Source of the DNA: Frisingicoccus sp902471845 | GTDB lineage: Bacteria > Bacillota > Clostridia > Lachnospirales > Lachnospiraceae | Reading direction: 5' to 3' (one strand) | Assembly: GCF_047030795.1 (NCBI RefSeq) | Contig: NZ_JBKYIC010000001.1 | DNA: 64,000 nt | In this document: positions 1-7,823 of the stretch, piece after piece | Layout of the letters: each line of letters starts with the position of its first letter | Numbering within the stretch: position 1 is the stretch's first letter | Made by a program: the position numbers and the translations under genes | Notes under the pieces: model-generated | Told to the model about the DNA's origin: nothing | What the model saw: only the letters and a program-made list of their open reading frames with translations | The model's database searches: none

Positions 1-32
1 AATTCCCAATTTTCATCAATTTTTCCTACCAT
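1..32 (-). CDS. 5' end of a downstream gene (partial)
   Basis: An ATG at 32-30 on the minus strand is preceded by GGAGG at 44-40. The reading frame stays open to the window edge and encodes MVGKIDENWE. It follows the hydrolase gene by only 12 bases and would be co-transcribed with it. Ten residues are too few to name a family; a metal-dependent deacylase or peptidase acting with its neighbour is only a guess from context. Confidence 0.55.
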   Translation of the reverse strand, partial: MVGKIDENWE

Positions 33-44
33 GACAGTTCCTCC

Positions 45-995
45 TTAAATTCCATATGTAATAATCGGATCTCCCGCTTTAATCGCAAGGGATGTTGTAT
101 AAAATAAAATCAATGCATCAAATTCAGCATAAACTTCTTCGAGTACATTGCCGAAAAAGTCTTTAATCACTCCAAGTAACTGTCCTTTTTTTACTTTTTC
201 TTCTAGTTTGACCATCGGATACCAGCATCCGGAAACTTCGGCATCAATGTAAGCTGCATTTGTGATCACATGGGCCGGATTTTCCGGAAGGATGACTTCA
301 CCTTCCAACAGTCCCACATAGCGCATGACATTTTTTACATTAAATTTGTAGGCTTCCACTTCCTCCCTCGTCCAAAGGCCTCGTCCGCCCATTTCCATGA
401 GCATGCTTGGAATTCCGAAATGATTGCACATATGATAGGCATTGGAATCACACTGAGACCGGACCATATATTTGGCATGGACAGCCAGTGCGGCCTGTCT
501 GGACAATTCAGCAACTTTCTGATCACCGACCCCCGGATAATATACATAGGGTGGGAGAGTTTCATGCAAATCCCCGCCATGGGTATCGATCATAAAGTCA
601 CATTTTTTAATCACATCATTGGTCAGTGCATAGGCGAATTTCTGACCAATGGTTCCATTCGGGTCTCCCGGATACTGACGGTTCAGGTTTTCACCCGACC
701 CCGGATAGATTCCTGATACCCGATCCAGAAAGCCGTCCACGTTCACCGGATGGAAAATGACCAGCGCCCCGTGAATATCTTTCGGCTTCAATTCCTCAGC
801 AAGTTCAATGACCCCTTCGATGCTCGGGTACTCGCCGCCGTGAATTCCCGTTGTTAAAAGAAGAGTTTTACCTTCCTCTGTTCCATTTATTAAAGTCATC
901 GGCGATTTGATGCCTGTATCAGCGAAAGTCATATATCCCTGAACCTTCTCCCCCGGAGCACAGGTCAAATCTCCAAATGTAATACTTTCTTTCAT
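45..995 (-). CDS. Succinylglutamate desuccinylase/aspartoacylase family zinc hydrolase
   Basis: Putative zinc-dependent amidohydrolase of the AstE/AspA branch of the M14 carboxypeptidase fold, 316 residues. The first zinc-binding motif is visible as GIHGGEYPS near residue 55, with a further histidine in IDTHGGDLHE near residue 140. The C-terminal third looks like the usual small beta domain. These enzymes remove an acyl group from an amino acid or related amine; the substrate cannot be read from the sequence. The ATG at 995 is chosen because AAAGGAG lies just upstream; an in-frame TTG six codons earlier would put that site inside the gene. A LysR regulator lies upstream on the same strand, and another gene starts 12 bases downstream. 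Confidence 0.8.
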   Translation of the reverse strand: MKESITFGDLTCAPGEKVQGYMTFADTGIKSPMTLINGTEEGKTLLLTTGIHGGEYPSIEGVIELAEELKPKDIHGALVIFHPVNVDGFLDRVSGIYPGSGENLNRQYPGDPNGTIGQKFAYALTNDVIKKCDFMIDTHGGDLHETLPPYVYYPGVGDQKVAELSRQAALAVHAKYMVRSQCDSNAYHMCNHFGIPSMLMEMGGRGLWTREEVEAYKFNVKNVMRYVGLLEGEVILPENPAHVITNAAYIDAEVSGCWYPMVKLEEKVKKGQLLGVIKDFFGNVLEEVYAEFDALILFYTTSLAIKAGDPIITYGI

Positions 996-1020
996 ATTGG
1001 ACGCTCCTTTCAAAAATAAA

Positions 1021-1052
1021 TAAGGCGCCGAACTTTTTTCGTTCAGCGCCTT
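1021..1052 (-). terminator. Rho-independent terminator after the LysR gene
   Basis: Inverted repeat AAGGCGC/GCGCCTT with the inner arms CGAAC and GTTCAG around an A/T loop. On the minus strand it is followed by TTATTTATTTTT. It separates the LysR gene from the hydrolase gene, so the hydrolase probably has its own promoter or is read through. Confidence 0.7.
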
Positions 1053-1164
1053 TGCTTTATATGGCTTATTCTACTCTCGAAAATTCATTTGTCAAATTAA
1101 TTATTTTTATGATTTTCATTTGTTTTTTTAATGTTTATGCAAAAATACCTCATTTTTTTCTTTT

Positions 1165-2079
1165 TTATCCCTGGGAATTGGTAATTATTTCAATAAATTT
1201 CCGGCCATAACTCTGACTTTTCATACGTTCATGATAAGAAAGGTAGACTTCCACCTTGTCACTTTTACGTCCTGTTAAAATAAACTTTACCGATTCCCGT
1301 CTGCGTTTGTTCAGAAAATCCGGAATATATGCTTCATTCATGTAGGACACACCATAACCTTTATCCACCAGCTCCAGCATGGTTTCCACATTATAATATT
1401 CCTGAATTTTGGGTTTAAATCCGGCCTCGGCAGCCAGTCGATCAAATTCAACCCGGGTTTCGTCATTTTCATATAGAAGAAAGGTTTCATCTTTCAGATA
1501 CTTCAGATCCATACAGTGACCGTCCCGCTCCTTATCGTAGACCGCATATTTTAAGAGCGGACTTTTACTATTGATAGCCAGTCCTACTCTGTCATTTAAT
1601 AAAAGTGAGGAATGAATAGCCTTATCCTGCACTTTCTCATAGGTATATACACAGTCGAGCTCATTACTTAAAAGCATTGAGACCAGACTGAGGGTATCCG
1701 ATTCCTTAACGATAATCTCCACATTCGGATATAATTTTCGCATCTCAATCAACAATTCCGGAACAATCAACGGTGAACGGCGGCTGTTAATTCCAAATCG
1801 CACCCGGCCCTTTCCCTTCGTAAAATATGCCTGAAGCTGCAGATCAAATTTCTCGCCTTCCGCCAGGATATTTTTGGCAGATTCCAGATACAATTCCCCC
1901 ACATAGGTAGGAAGAACTTCTTTTTTATATCTTTCGAACAAAGGGGCTCCCAACTTTTTTTCCACATTTTGAACAAAAAGACTCAGGGCCGACTGGGTAA
2001 TATTCAGTTCCTTTGCCGCCTTTGTAATACTCCGATATTTTGCAATGGTACATATGTATTCCTGCTCCCGTAAATTCAC
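1165..2079 (-). CDS. LysR-family transcriptional regulator
   Basis: About 304 residues, the usual LysR size. An N-terminal winged helix-turn-helix is seen in residues 1-60 (SITKAAKELNITQSALS), followed by a substrate-binding domain of the periplasmic-binding-protein fold from about residue 90. The GTG at 2079 gives the typical LysR N-terminus and is preceded by GAGG at a good distance; a GTG three codons upstream is the alternative. The gene is divergent from the PLP enzyme at 2226 and lies upstream of the hydrolase at 45, so either could be its target. The inducer is unknown. Confidence 0.88.
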   Translation of the reverse strand: MNLREQEYICTIAKYRSITKAAKELNITQSALSLFVQNVEKKLGAPLFERYKKEVLPTYVGELYLESAKNILAEGEKFDLQLQAYFTKGKGRVRFGINSRRSPLIVPELLIEMRKLYPNVEIIVKESDTLSLVSMLLSNELDCVYTYEKVQDKAIHSSLLLNDRVGLAINSKSPLLKYAVYDKERDGHCMDLKYLKDETFLLYENDETRVEFDRLAAEAGFKPKIQEYYNVETMLELVDKGYGVSYMNEAYIPDFLNKRRRESVKFILTGRKSDKVEVYLSYHERMKSQSYGRKFIEIITNSQG

Positions 2080-2162
2080 ACGTTTCACCTCACGTCCATA
2101 ATCCTTGCATCTATTGTAAGATTCCTTCTCATATTTTTCAATGAATTTTTTTCTTCTTCCTC

Positions 2163-2191
2163 TTGACTCTCACCTTGCAACAGGGTTTATA
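2163..2191 (+). promoter_or_regulatory. Sigma-A type promoter of the PLP lyase gene with a dyad in its spacer
   Basis: TTGACT (2163-2168) and TTTATA (2186-2191) are 17 bases apart. The spacer contains the imperfect palindrome ACCTTG-CAA-CAGGGT. The site lies between the divergent LysR gene and the PLP gene, so it is a plausible operator, although which protein binds it is not shown. Confidence 0.55.
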
Positions 2192-2225
2192 ACGATAGCA
2201 AGAAAACAAAATGGAGGTCGAACTT

Positions 2226-3437
2226 ATGGAAAAATTTGAATTTGATGATATTTCTTTTGCGGAAGATACCCGTATTCTTTATGAAGGACACCATGTAAAT
2301 GGCATGGATATTTCGCCGGAAGCCTTTCCGCTTTTCATGACCAGTGCCTTTAATATGGGCAATCTGGATAACGTTGAACACACCTATGATACAAAGGGCT
2401 ACACTTACATCCGTACCCGGAATCCAAACCGGAAAGCTCTGGCCGACGTTATTACCTATCTGGAACAGGGAACAGACACCCTGATTTTTTCCTCCGGTAT
2501 GGGCGCCATTACCACCACCTATTTTGCCCTGTTCCAGCCAGGTGACCATATGGTCTGCAACGCCAATATTTATGGTGAAACCTTCGACGCCATCACATCC
2601 ATTTTGAAAAACTATGGCGTCGCAACAGACTTTGTACCTTTTGATGATCTTGCAGCTGTGGAAGCGGCCATCAAACCAAATACAAAAATGCTTTACACGG
2701 AAGTGGCCAGCAACCCGACCGACCGTCTCTGTGATATCGAAGCAATTGCAAAAATCGCTCATAAAGCCGGGGCTGTCCTCATGGTGGATAATACCTTTAC
2801 CACCCCAATCTGTGTAAAACCGCTGACTCTGGGCGCCGATATCGTCATCAACAGTCTGACCAAGTTTTTAAACGGTCACTCCGACGCCCTTGCTGGTTCT
2901 ATCACCATCAAAGACATGGCCCTGTTTGAAAAAATTCATACCGTCCGTATGCTGACCGGTACTTCCGGCTGCCCGTTTGCCTCCTGGATGATTTTCCGTG
3001 GTATCCACACGGCCGGACTTCGTATTAAAACCCAGTGTGAAAATGCGGCAAAACTGGCTCTTGCTCTTGAAAAGAATCCCCATGTAAAGGTGGTCAACCA
3101 TCCAATCATTGAAAGCCACCCACAGCATGCTCTGACAGAAAAATTATTTACATCTCCATATCGTGCCACAGGAATGTTCAGCTTTGAGATGCCGGACGAC
3201 CGCCAGAAAATCAATGCCTTTATGGATAAGCTTCATATTGCCAACTATGCGCCGACCCTGGGCGGTATCCGGACAACCCTCTCTTATCCGCTGCTTTCCT
3301 CTCATATGCATGTGCCGGAAGAGGACCGCAAAAAAATGAATATTACCGGCGGCCTGATGCGTGTTTCCACAGGTATTGAAGACGCCGACGATTTAATCAA
3401 AGATTTCACCAACGCTTTATCCGTCTTTGACGAATAA
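2226..3437 (+). CDS. PLP-dependent Cys/Met metabolism enzyme (methionine gamma-lyase-like)
   Basis: A 403-residue member of the trans-sulfuration PLP family (cystathionine gamma-synthase/lyase, methionine gamma-lyase). The cofactor lysine lies in NSLTKFLNGHSD, with the usual preceding aspartate in MVDNTF and the phosphate-binding SSGMGAI. The C-terminal GGIRTTLSYP and MRVSTGIED blocks are typical. The ATG at 2226 is used because GGAGG lies nine bases upstream; the in-frame ATG at 2211 overlaps that site. A lyase releasing a 2-oxo acid would fit the next two genes, which resemble 2-hydroxyacyl-CoA dehydratases, but that link is inference. Confidence 0.88.
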   Translation: MEKFEFDDISFAEDTRILYEGHHVNGMDISPEAFPLFMTSAFNMGNLDNVEHTYDTKGYTYIRTRNPNRKALADVITYLEQGTDTLIFSSGMGAITTTYFALFQPGDHMVCNANIYGETFDAITSILKNYGVATDFVPFDDLAAVEAAIKPNTKMLYTEVASNPTDRLCDIEAIAKIAHKAGAVLMVDNTFTTPICVKPLTLGADIVINSLTKFLNGHSDALAGSITIKDMALFEKIHTVRMLTGTSGCPFASWMIFRGIHTAGLRIKTQCENAAKLALALEKNPHVKVVNHPIIESHPQHALTEKLFTSPYRATGMFSFEMPDDRQKINAFMDKLHIANYAPTLGGIRTTLSYPLLSSHMHVPEEDRKKMNITGGLMRVSTGIEDADDLIKDFTNALSVFDE

Positions 3438-3439
3438 AT

Positions 3440-3468
3440 TTGACTTTGTCCTCCGGAGGTTCTATAAT
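3440..3468 (+). promoter_or_regulatory. Promoter of the dehydratase/activase genes with a palindromic spacer
   Basis: TTGACT (3440-3445) and TATAAT (3463-3468) are exactly 17 bases apart. The spacer contains the perfect palindrome CCTCCGGAGG (3450-3459). The promoter starts directly after the lyase stop codon, so the two downstream genes can be expressed apart from the lyase. Confidence 0.65.
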
Positions 3469-3507
3469 TTCTAATGACTCGAAAATTGTGAACATCCGGA
3501 GGATTTT

Positions 3508-4776
3508 ATGAATATCGCAGACAAATATATTCAATATGTAAAAACAAAAACCGAAGCAGAACCTGAAAAGAGTTGGGATAAAATACTTCTCGGCTTTAGG
3601 GCTAACTGCCTTCGAACCCATTTTCTTCCTAATAAAAATATTACAAAAGGCTATCAGAAGCTGGAAGATATGATGATGAATATGGTGGCTGACGCTCTCA
3701 GCCATAAGAAAAGCTACATTTGGGGCAATATTTTTGCACCCTGCGAGCTGATTCACAGCTTCGGCCTGAACACCCTTTCCATCGAATGTCTGGCCTGTTA
3801 TGTATCCGGCTACCATTTGGAGGATTTTTTTATTGATTTTGCCCAGAGCCTTGGTTTTGCGCCGACACTCTGCTCCTATCACAAAACCTTTATCGGAGCT
3901 GTAGAAAGCGGCGTCGTGCCGCCGGCCTCCTATGCGGTCACCACTTCTTTATCCTGTGACGGGAATCTGAACACTTTCCGCTATCTGCAAAAGAAAAATC
4001 GCGTACCTTTTACTTTGCTGGACGTGCCTTATACCGACGACAATGCTTCGGTGGATTATCTGGCTTCCCAACTGGAAACCATGATCCACGATATGGAAGA
4101 GCATCTTGGTCGGAAATTTCAGCTTGAAAAATTAAAAGAATCCCTTCGCATTGAAAATGAAACCCGTAAAGAATTGATGAAATTTTATGAGCTGGCTCAG
4201 CAGTATTATTATCCGGGTGAACTGATTCATCAGCTATATATCATGATGGGAACTCACCTTTTAATGGGTACTCAGAAATTTTTAGATTTAATCCGTTTTA
4301 TGAACCGTGAAATCCAGACCTGCCCGCCATTTACAGGAAAACGCATTCTCTGGATTCATTTAATCCCCTATTATCAGGAGAGTTTAAAACACTATTTTAA
4401 CAGCAGCAAAAAATATCAGCTCCTGGCCGGAGACATTGTCTTTGATTTTACAGACACTCTGGACCCGGAAGACCCATTCCGCTCCCTGGCCCGGAAGCTG
4501 ATTAAAAATGTTTATAATGGCTCCTACAGTCACAAAGCCCAGGCTATCGGAAATCTGGCCGATACCCTTCATCCCGACGCTGTCATTCATTTCTGCCACT
4601 GGGGCTGTAAGCAGGCCTCCGGCGGAAGCATTCTTCTCAAAGAAGCCATGAAAGAACGAAATATTCCGATGTTGATCTTAGACGGCGACGGCATCGACCA
4701 CCGGAACAGCCATGACGGCCAGATCAAGACCCGGCTGGAAGCCTTTCTGGAAATGATCGAGGAGGAAAAACAATGA
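3508..4776 (+). CDS. 2-hydroxyacyl-CoA dehydratase-like subunit (HgdB/FldB family)
   Basis: A 422-residue protein of the iron-sulfur dehydratase subunit family that includes HgdAB, FldBC and BadDE. Visible features are the N-terminal block IWGNIFAPCELIHSFGL near residue 75, later cysteines in SLSCDG and SIECLACYVSG, and the C-terminal VIHFCHWGCKQASGG that suits [4Fe-4S] binding. Family members remove water from a 2-hydroxyacyl-CoA after ATP-driven one-electron activation. No CoA-transferase or acyl-CoA ligase lies nearby, so the substrate may not be a CoA ester. The stop overlaps the next start (ATGA), which means translational coupling. Confidence 0.82.
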   Translation: MNIADKYIQYVKTKTEAEPEKSWDKILLGFRANCLRTHFLPNKNITKGYQKLEDMMMNMVADALSHKKSYIWGNIFAPCELIHSFGLNTLSIECLACYVSGYHLEDFFIDFAQSLGFAPTLCSYHKTFIGAVESGVVPPASYAVTTSLSCDGNLNTFRYLQKKNRVPFTLLDVPYTDDNASVDYLASQLETMIHDMEEHLGRKFQLEKLKESLRIENETRKELMKFYELAQQYYYPGELIHQLYIMMGTHLLMGTQKFLDLIRFMNREIQTCPPFTGKRILWIHLIPYYQESLKHYFNSSKKYQLLAGDIVFDFTDTLDPEDPFRSLARKLIKNVYNGSYSHKAQAIGNLADTLHPDAVIHFCHWGCKQASGGSILLKEAMKERNIPMLILDGDGIDHRNSHDGQIKTRLEAFLEMIEEEKQ

Positions 4777-6458
4777 TTGAATATATCTGTAAATATACGC
4801 CCATTGAAGTTTTTGAATCCATGGGCCTTGAAATGAAACGCATCGAACCGGAGGTGACCAGCTTTAATCAGGCTGATACTCTGATGCACCCAAATATCTG
4901 CAGCTTTGCCAAAGGCGTTCTGGAAGACGTGCTTGCAAACCACTACGAAGGTATTATTCTGACGACCTGTTGCGATAGTATTCGACGCCTTTATGATGTA
5001 CTGGTGGAAAAATTACCGGACACCTTTATTTATATTCTGGATATCCCGAGAATCACCAAAGACGGCGGCATCAAGCTCTATGAGCTTCGCATTCTCGAAA
5101 TGATTGCCGCCTACGAAAAATTCTCCGGAAAGAAATTCGATATTAAGAAACTGGAAGCTATTTTACAGAGAGAAACCGAAAAACAGGCGACGATTCATCA
5201 CGCAGAAGGCACCCGCATCGGTATTCTCGGCGCCAGAGCTAATAAGAGCATCCACAAAATTCTTAACGAACACGGCGCAGAGGTTGCCTTTGACATCACC
5301 TGCACTGGCCTGGACCGGAAACTTCTCTATGAAAAGGACAATATATTCACCGGCTATGTTCGCGGCCTTTTAAGCCAGTTCCCATGTATGCGTATGGAAA
5401 CTGCCGCTAACCGGGACCTGCTCATTCAGAAATATGCAGACAGCGCCGACGGTATTATCTATCATACCGTCCAGTTCTGTGACAGTTATTCCTATGAATA
5501 TGCCTGGCTGAAAGAAATCATTCAAAAACCGCTGCTTCTGCTGGAAACAGATAACACAACTCAAAGCTACGGCCAGATTCTCACCCGGATGGAGGCCTTT
5601 CTGGAATCCGTACAAAAATCCGGCGATGAACACAAAAAACAGGCCAAACAAAAAATCAAAACATCTGAAGGAGATAAGACTATGTATGTTATGGGTATAG
5701 ACAGCGGTTCTACTTCTACCAACGCCGTCATTATGGATAATGAAAGAAATATAAAAGCCTTTTCTGTCATCCGAACCGGAGCTAAATCCGGCGAAAGTGC
5801 TGAACGTATTTTAACCGATGTTCTTGAAAAGGCCAGGTTGAAGAAAGAGGATATTTCCTGGATTGTCTCCACCGGGTACGGTCGGGTCAGCATTCCCTTT
5901 GCAGATGAAAATGTGACAGAAATCAGCTGCCATGGACGGGGCGCCCACTACTTCAACCCAAAAATCAGGACCATCCTTGATATCGGCGGTCAGGACAGCA
6001 AGGCTATCAAGCTGGATGCAGACGGTGAGGTCATCGATTTTGTGATGAATGATAAATGTGCCGCAGGAACGGGACGCTTTCTCGAAGCCATCGCCCGTAC
6101 CCTGGAAATCGGCATTGATGAACTGGGCCCTGCAGCCTTAAAGTCCACCGAAGATATTGAAATCACCAGCATGTGTACCGTTTTTGCCGAATCCGAGGTC
6201 ATCTCTCTTATTGCTAATAATAAGGAAGAGTCCGATATTGCCAATGGCATTTGCCAGGCCATCGCAAGTAAAGCCTACTCTCTTCTAAAACGGGTTGGTC
6301 TGGAACCGGATTATATGATGACCGGCGGCGTTGCAAAAAATCCAGGCGTTGTCCGGGCCGTGGAAGAAAAAATCCAGGCCAAACTTTATATCTGTCCGGA
6401 ACCGGAGATTGTCGGCGCCGTCGGCGCTGCTCTCTACGCACTGGATACATTGAAATAA
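4773..6458 (+). CDS. Fused 2-hydroxyacyl-CoA dehydratase-like subunit and BadF/HgdC-type activase
   Basis: A 561-residue two-part protein. Residues 1-285 resemble a second dehydratase subunit, with LTTCCDSIRRLYD near residue 65 and a C-terminal half ending in a charged linker. Residues 304-561 form a complete activase: the ASKHA ATP-binding motif MGIDSGSTSTNAV, the DIGGQDSKAI phosphate loop, and two cysteines in NDKCAAGTG and SMCTVFAESE that would ligate the bridging [4Fe-4S] cluster of a dimer. In characterised systems the activase is a separate protein. Here a good ribosome-binding site inside the linker could also give a free 258-residue activase. The gene ends at a strong terminator. Confidence 0.85.
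   Translation: MIEYICKYTPIEVFESMGLEMKRIEPEVTSFNQADTLMHPNICSFAKGVLEDVLANHYEGIILTTCCDSIRRLYDVLVEKLPDTFIYILDIPRITKDGGIKLYELRILEMIAAYEKFSGKKFDIKKLEAILQRETEKQATIHHAEGTRIGILGARANKSIHKILNEHGAEVAFDITCTGLDRKLLYEKDNIFTGYVRGLLSQFPCMRMETAANRDLLIQKYADSADGIIYHTVQFCDSYSYEYAWLKEIIQKPLLLLETDNTTQSYGQILTRMEAFLESVQKSGDEHKKQAKQKIKTSEGDKTMYVMGIDSGSTSTNAVIMDNERNIKAFSVIRTGAKSGESAERILTDVLEKARLKKEDISWIVSTGYGRVSIPFADENVTEISCHGRGAHYFNPKIRTILDIGGQDSKAIKLDADGEVIDFVMNDKCAAGTGRFLEAIARTLEIGIDELGPAALKSTEDIEITSMCTVFAESEVISLIANNKEESDIANGICQAIASKAYSLLKRVGLEPDYMMTGGVAKNPGVVRAVEEKIQAKLYICPEPEIVGAVGAALYALDTLK
5668..5684 (+). promoter_or_regulatory. Internal ribosome-binding site and ATG inside the fused gene
   Basis: AAGGAG (5668-5673) sits eight bases before an in-frame ATG at 5682, exactly where the activase domain begins. 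The site reads as KEGDKTM in the fused protein, in a lysine-rich linker. It is either a relic of two separate genes or a working second start. Confidence 0.6.
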
Positions 6459-6472
6459 TTTTATCATATATA

Positions 6473-6511
6473 AGGGGCAAAACTTTCACATAATAGCTTT
6501 GCCCCTTTTTC
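6473..6511 (+). terminator. Rho-independent terminator
   Basis: GGGGCAAA (6474-6481) pairs with TTTGCCCC (6498-6505), followed by TTTTTCTCTTT. It ends the dehydratase/activase transcript. On the other strand it may also serve the convergent nuclease gene, with a weaker T-tract. Confidence 0.85.
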
Positions 6512-6531
6512 TCTTTCGTATATTCATCTTC

Positions 6532-7566
6532 TTATTTCTCCATTAACTTCTTTTCGAGTTCTGCAATACGCTGTACAAAACTTTCAAGTTCTATATCTTT
6601 TTGTTTCAGTGCCGCATCCTTTTCTCGAATGGCCTGAGCCTGTGCCTGAATGGCCTGCTCCTTCCTTTGTATCTCTTCCTGCATCTCATCAATCATCAAT
6701 TTTACTGTGTTCCGGTCCATCTCCAGCAATTCCTTTGAAAATATCTCCATGACTCCCTCCACATTCCGGCACAATTCATAAACATCCTCATACAAGGCCT
6801 TGAATTCCGGATACTGCTCAATGAGTCTCAGAATCATTTCCGGCTCGTCCCTGCAAAAAAATGTCAGCCATGCCTCTAATCTATTATGTATCTTTCCATC
6901 TTCATTCTGCTGTTTTCCCCTGAAAATGTCAAGGGATATATAAATAAATTTCTGAGGCATTTTAACCTCAATTCCCGTATCTGATTTCTGTTCAAAACAA
7001 TGGCGATAAACGCCTGGATAAGCCTGAAATTCTTTCGGACTTTGTTCAAAAAGTACAATTGTATAGACCGTCTGGATGTCCCGGTAACTGAACCCTTTCT
7101 TTTTCTCATCCCGCAGTCTCTTATACTGCCGAAGCAGCAAATCTGCTGAATAGCAGGCACTGCGCTGTCCCGGAAATAAATAGCCAATCTTCTGGACTTC
7201 AATATTCGCTATCACGCCACATTCAAATTCCACAATAATATCCATGATCAGCAATGAACTTTCATCTGTGAGCCGGGTCGATTCATTCGGAAGTACGCTC
7301 ATTACCCGTACAGTATCTTTCAGAATCAGTGAAAGGAACTCATTCAGTCTCTGGGGCGCATATTCTGGATTCATGACTTCTTTAAAAAACGCATCATAGA
7401 GTATTTTAACGCCCCGGACACCGGTACAGATATCCAGAAATTCTTTCCGTTCCTCCGGTTTCCAGCTGTCAAATGTTTCTTTAAGATTTTTTTGTTTGTT
7501 GATCTGTTTTAGGATTTCCTCCCTGCTCTGTATCATTGGAAAACATTCCTTTAAGTTTTTCGGCAT
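6532..7566 (-). CDS. Rpn-family PD-(D/E)XK nuclease/putative transposase, copy 1
   Basis: A 344-residue protein of the Rpn (recombination-promoting nuclease)/YhgA-like group. The core LLIMDIIVEFECG-x-IANIEVQK shows the aspartate and the E-x-Q signature of the PD-(D/E)XK fold near residues 105-125. The C-terminal 80 residues are a charged coiled coil rich in Q, E and K. Start: GGGAG lies eight bases before the ATG at 7566, and the paralogue at 25940-27049 has the same arrangement. Both copies have the same upstream 81-bp element. Family members are DNA endonucleases that raise recombination and spread within genomes; true transposition by this copy is not shown, and no terminal inverted repeats were seen. 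Confidence 0.83.
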   Translation of the reverse strand: MPKNLKECFPMIQSREEILKQINKQKNLKETFDSWKPEERKEFLDICTGVRGVKILYDAFFKEVMNPEYAPQRLNEFLSLILKDTVRVMSVLPNESTRLTDESSLLIMDIIVEFECGVIANIEVQKIGYLFPGQRSACYSADLLLRQYKRLRDEKKKGFSYRDIQTVYTIVLFEQSPKEFQAYPGVYRHCFEQKSDTGIEVKMPQKFIYISLDIFRGKQQNEDGKIHNRLEAWLTFFCRDEPEMILRLIEQYPEFKALYEDVYELCRNVEGVMEIFSKELLEMDRNTVKLMIDEMQEEIQRKEQAIQAQAQAIREKDAALKQKDIELESFVQRIAELEKKLMEK

Positions 7567-7659
7567 ACGCATTTCTCCCTTCGTGTTATAATTTATTGTT
7601 TTTCCATACATATGGGATAACTGCTTTGAATAAAGCTTTTGAGATAAAAAAGAATTTAA

Positions 7660-7740
7660 ATTTCGGTCAACCAGAGAGGCTTCCCGGATAACCCTATACT
7701 ATCATAAAATCAGAGGCTGTTTCAATCATCATTCGTCGAC
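7660..7740 (-). repeat. 81-bp upstream element, copy A (Rpn promoter element)
   Basis: This element aligns without gaps to 18907-18987 and 27191-27271. Conserved blocks are TCATCATTCGTCGAC at one end, a TTGAAA-like -35 with an AT-rich -10, and a TCCGG..CC.GG dyad with an ATTT end. Copies A and C lie upstream of Rpn genes; copy B lies upstream of a 57-residue ORF. It probably contains the promoter plus a conserved 5' leader or protein-binding site. Confidence 0.7.
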
Positions 7741-7751
7741 AAAAACTTATG

Positions 7752-7806
7752 AAAAACGGCGGCAATAGAGTCCGAGTAAATTGAACTTCTATTGCCGTCG
7801 TTTTTA
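7752..7806 (-). terminator. Bidirectional-looking terminator after the oleate hydratase gene
   Basis: ACGGCGGCAATAGA pairs with TCTATTGCCGTCGT around a loop of about 20 bases, with A and T tracts on the two sides. It lies directly downstream of the hydratase stop. Confidence 0.8.
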
Positions 7807-7823
7807 TAGAAATTTATTCTGTT

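Noticed and set aside
6532..7566. Rpn gene as a classical insertion sequence
   Set aside because: No terminal inverted repeats or target-site duplications were found around either Rpn gene. The shared 81-bp element is upstream only.
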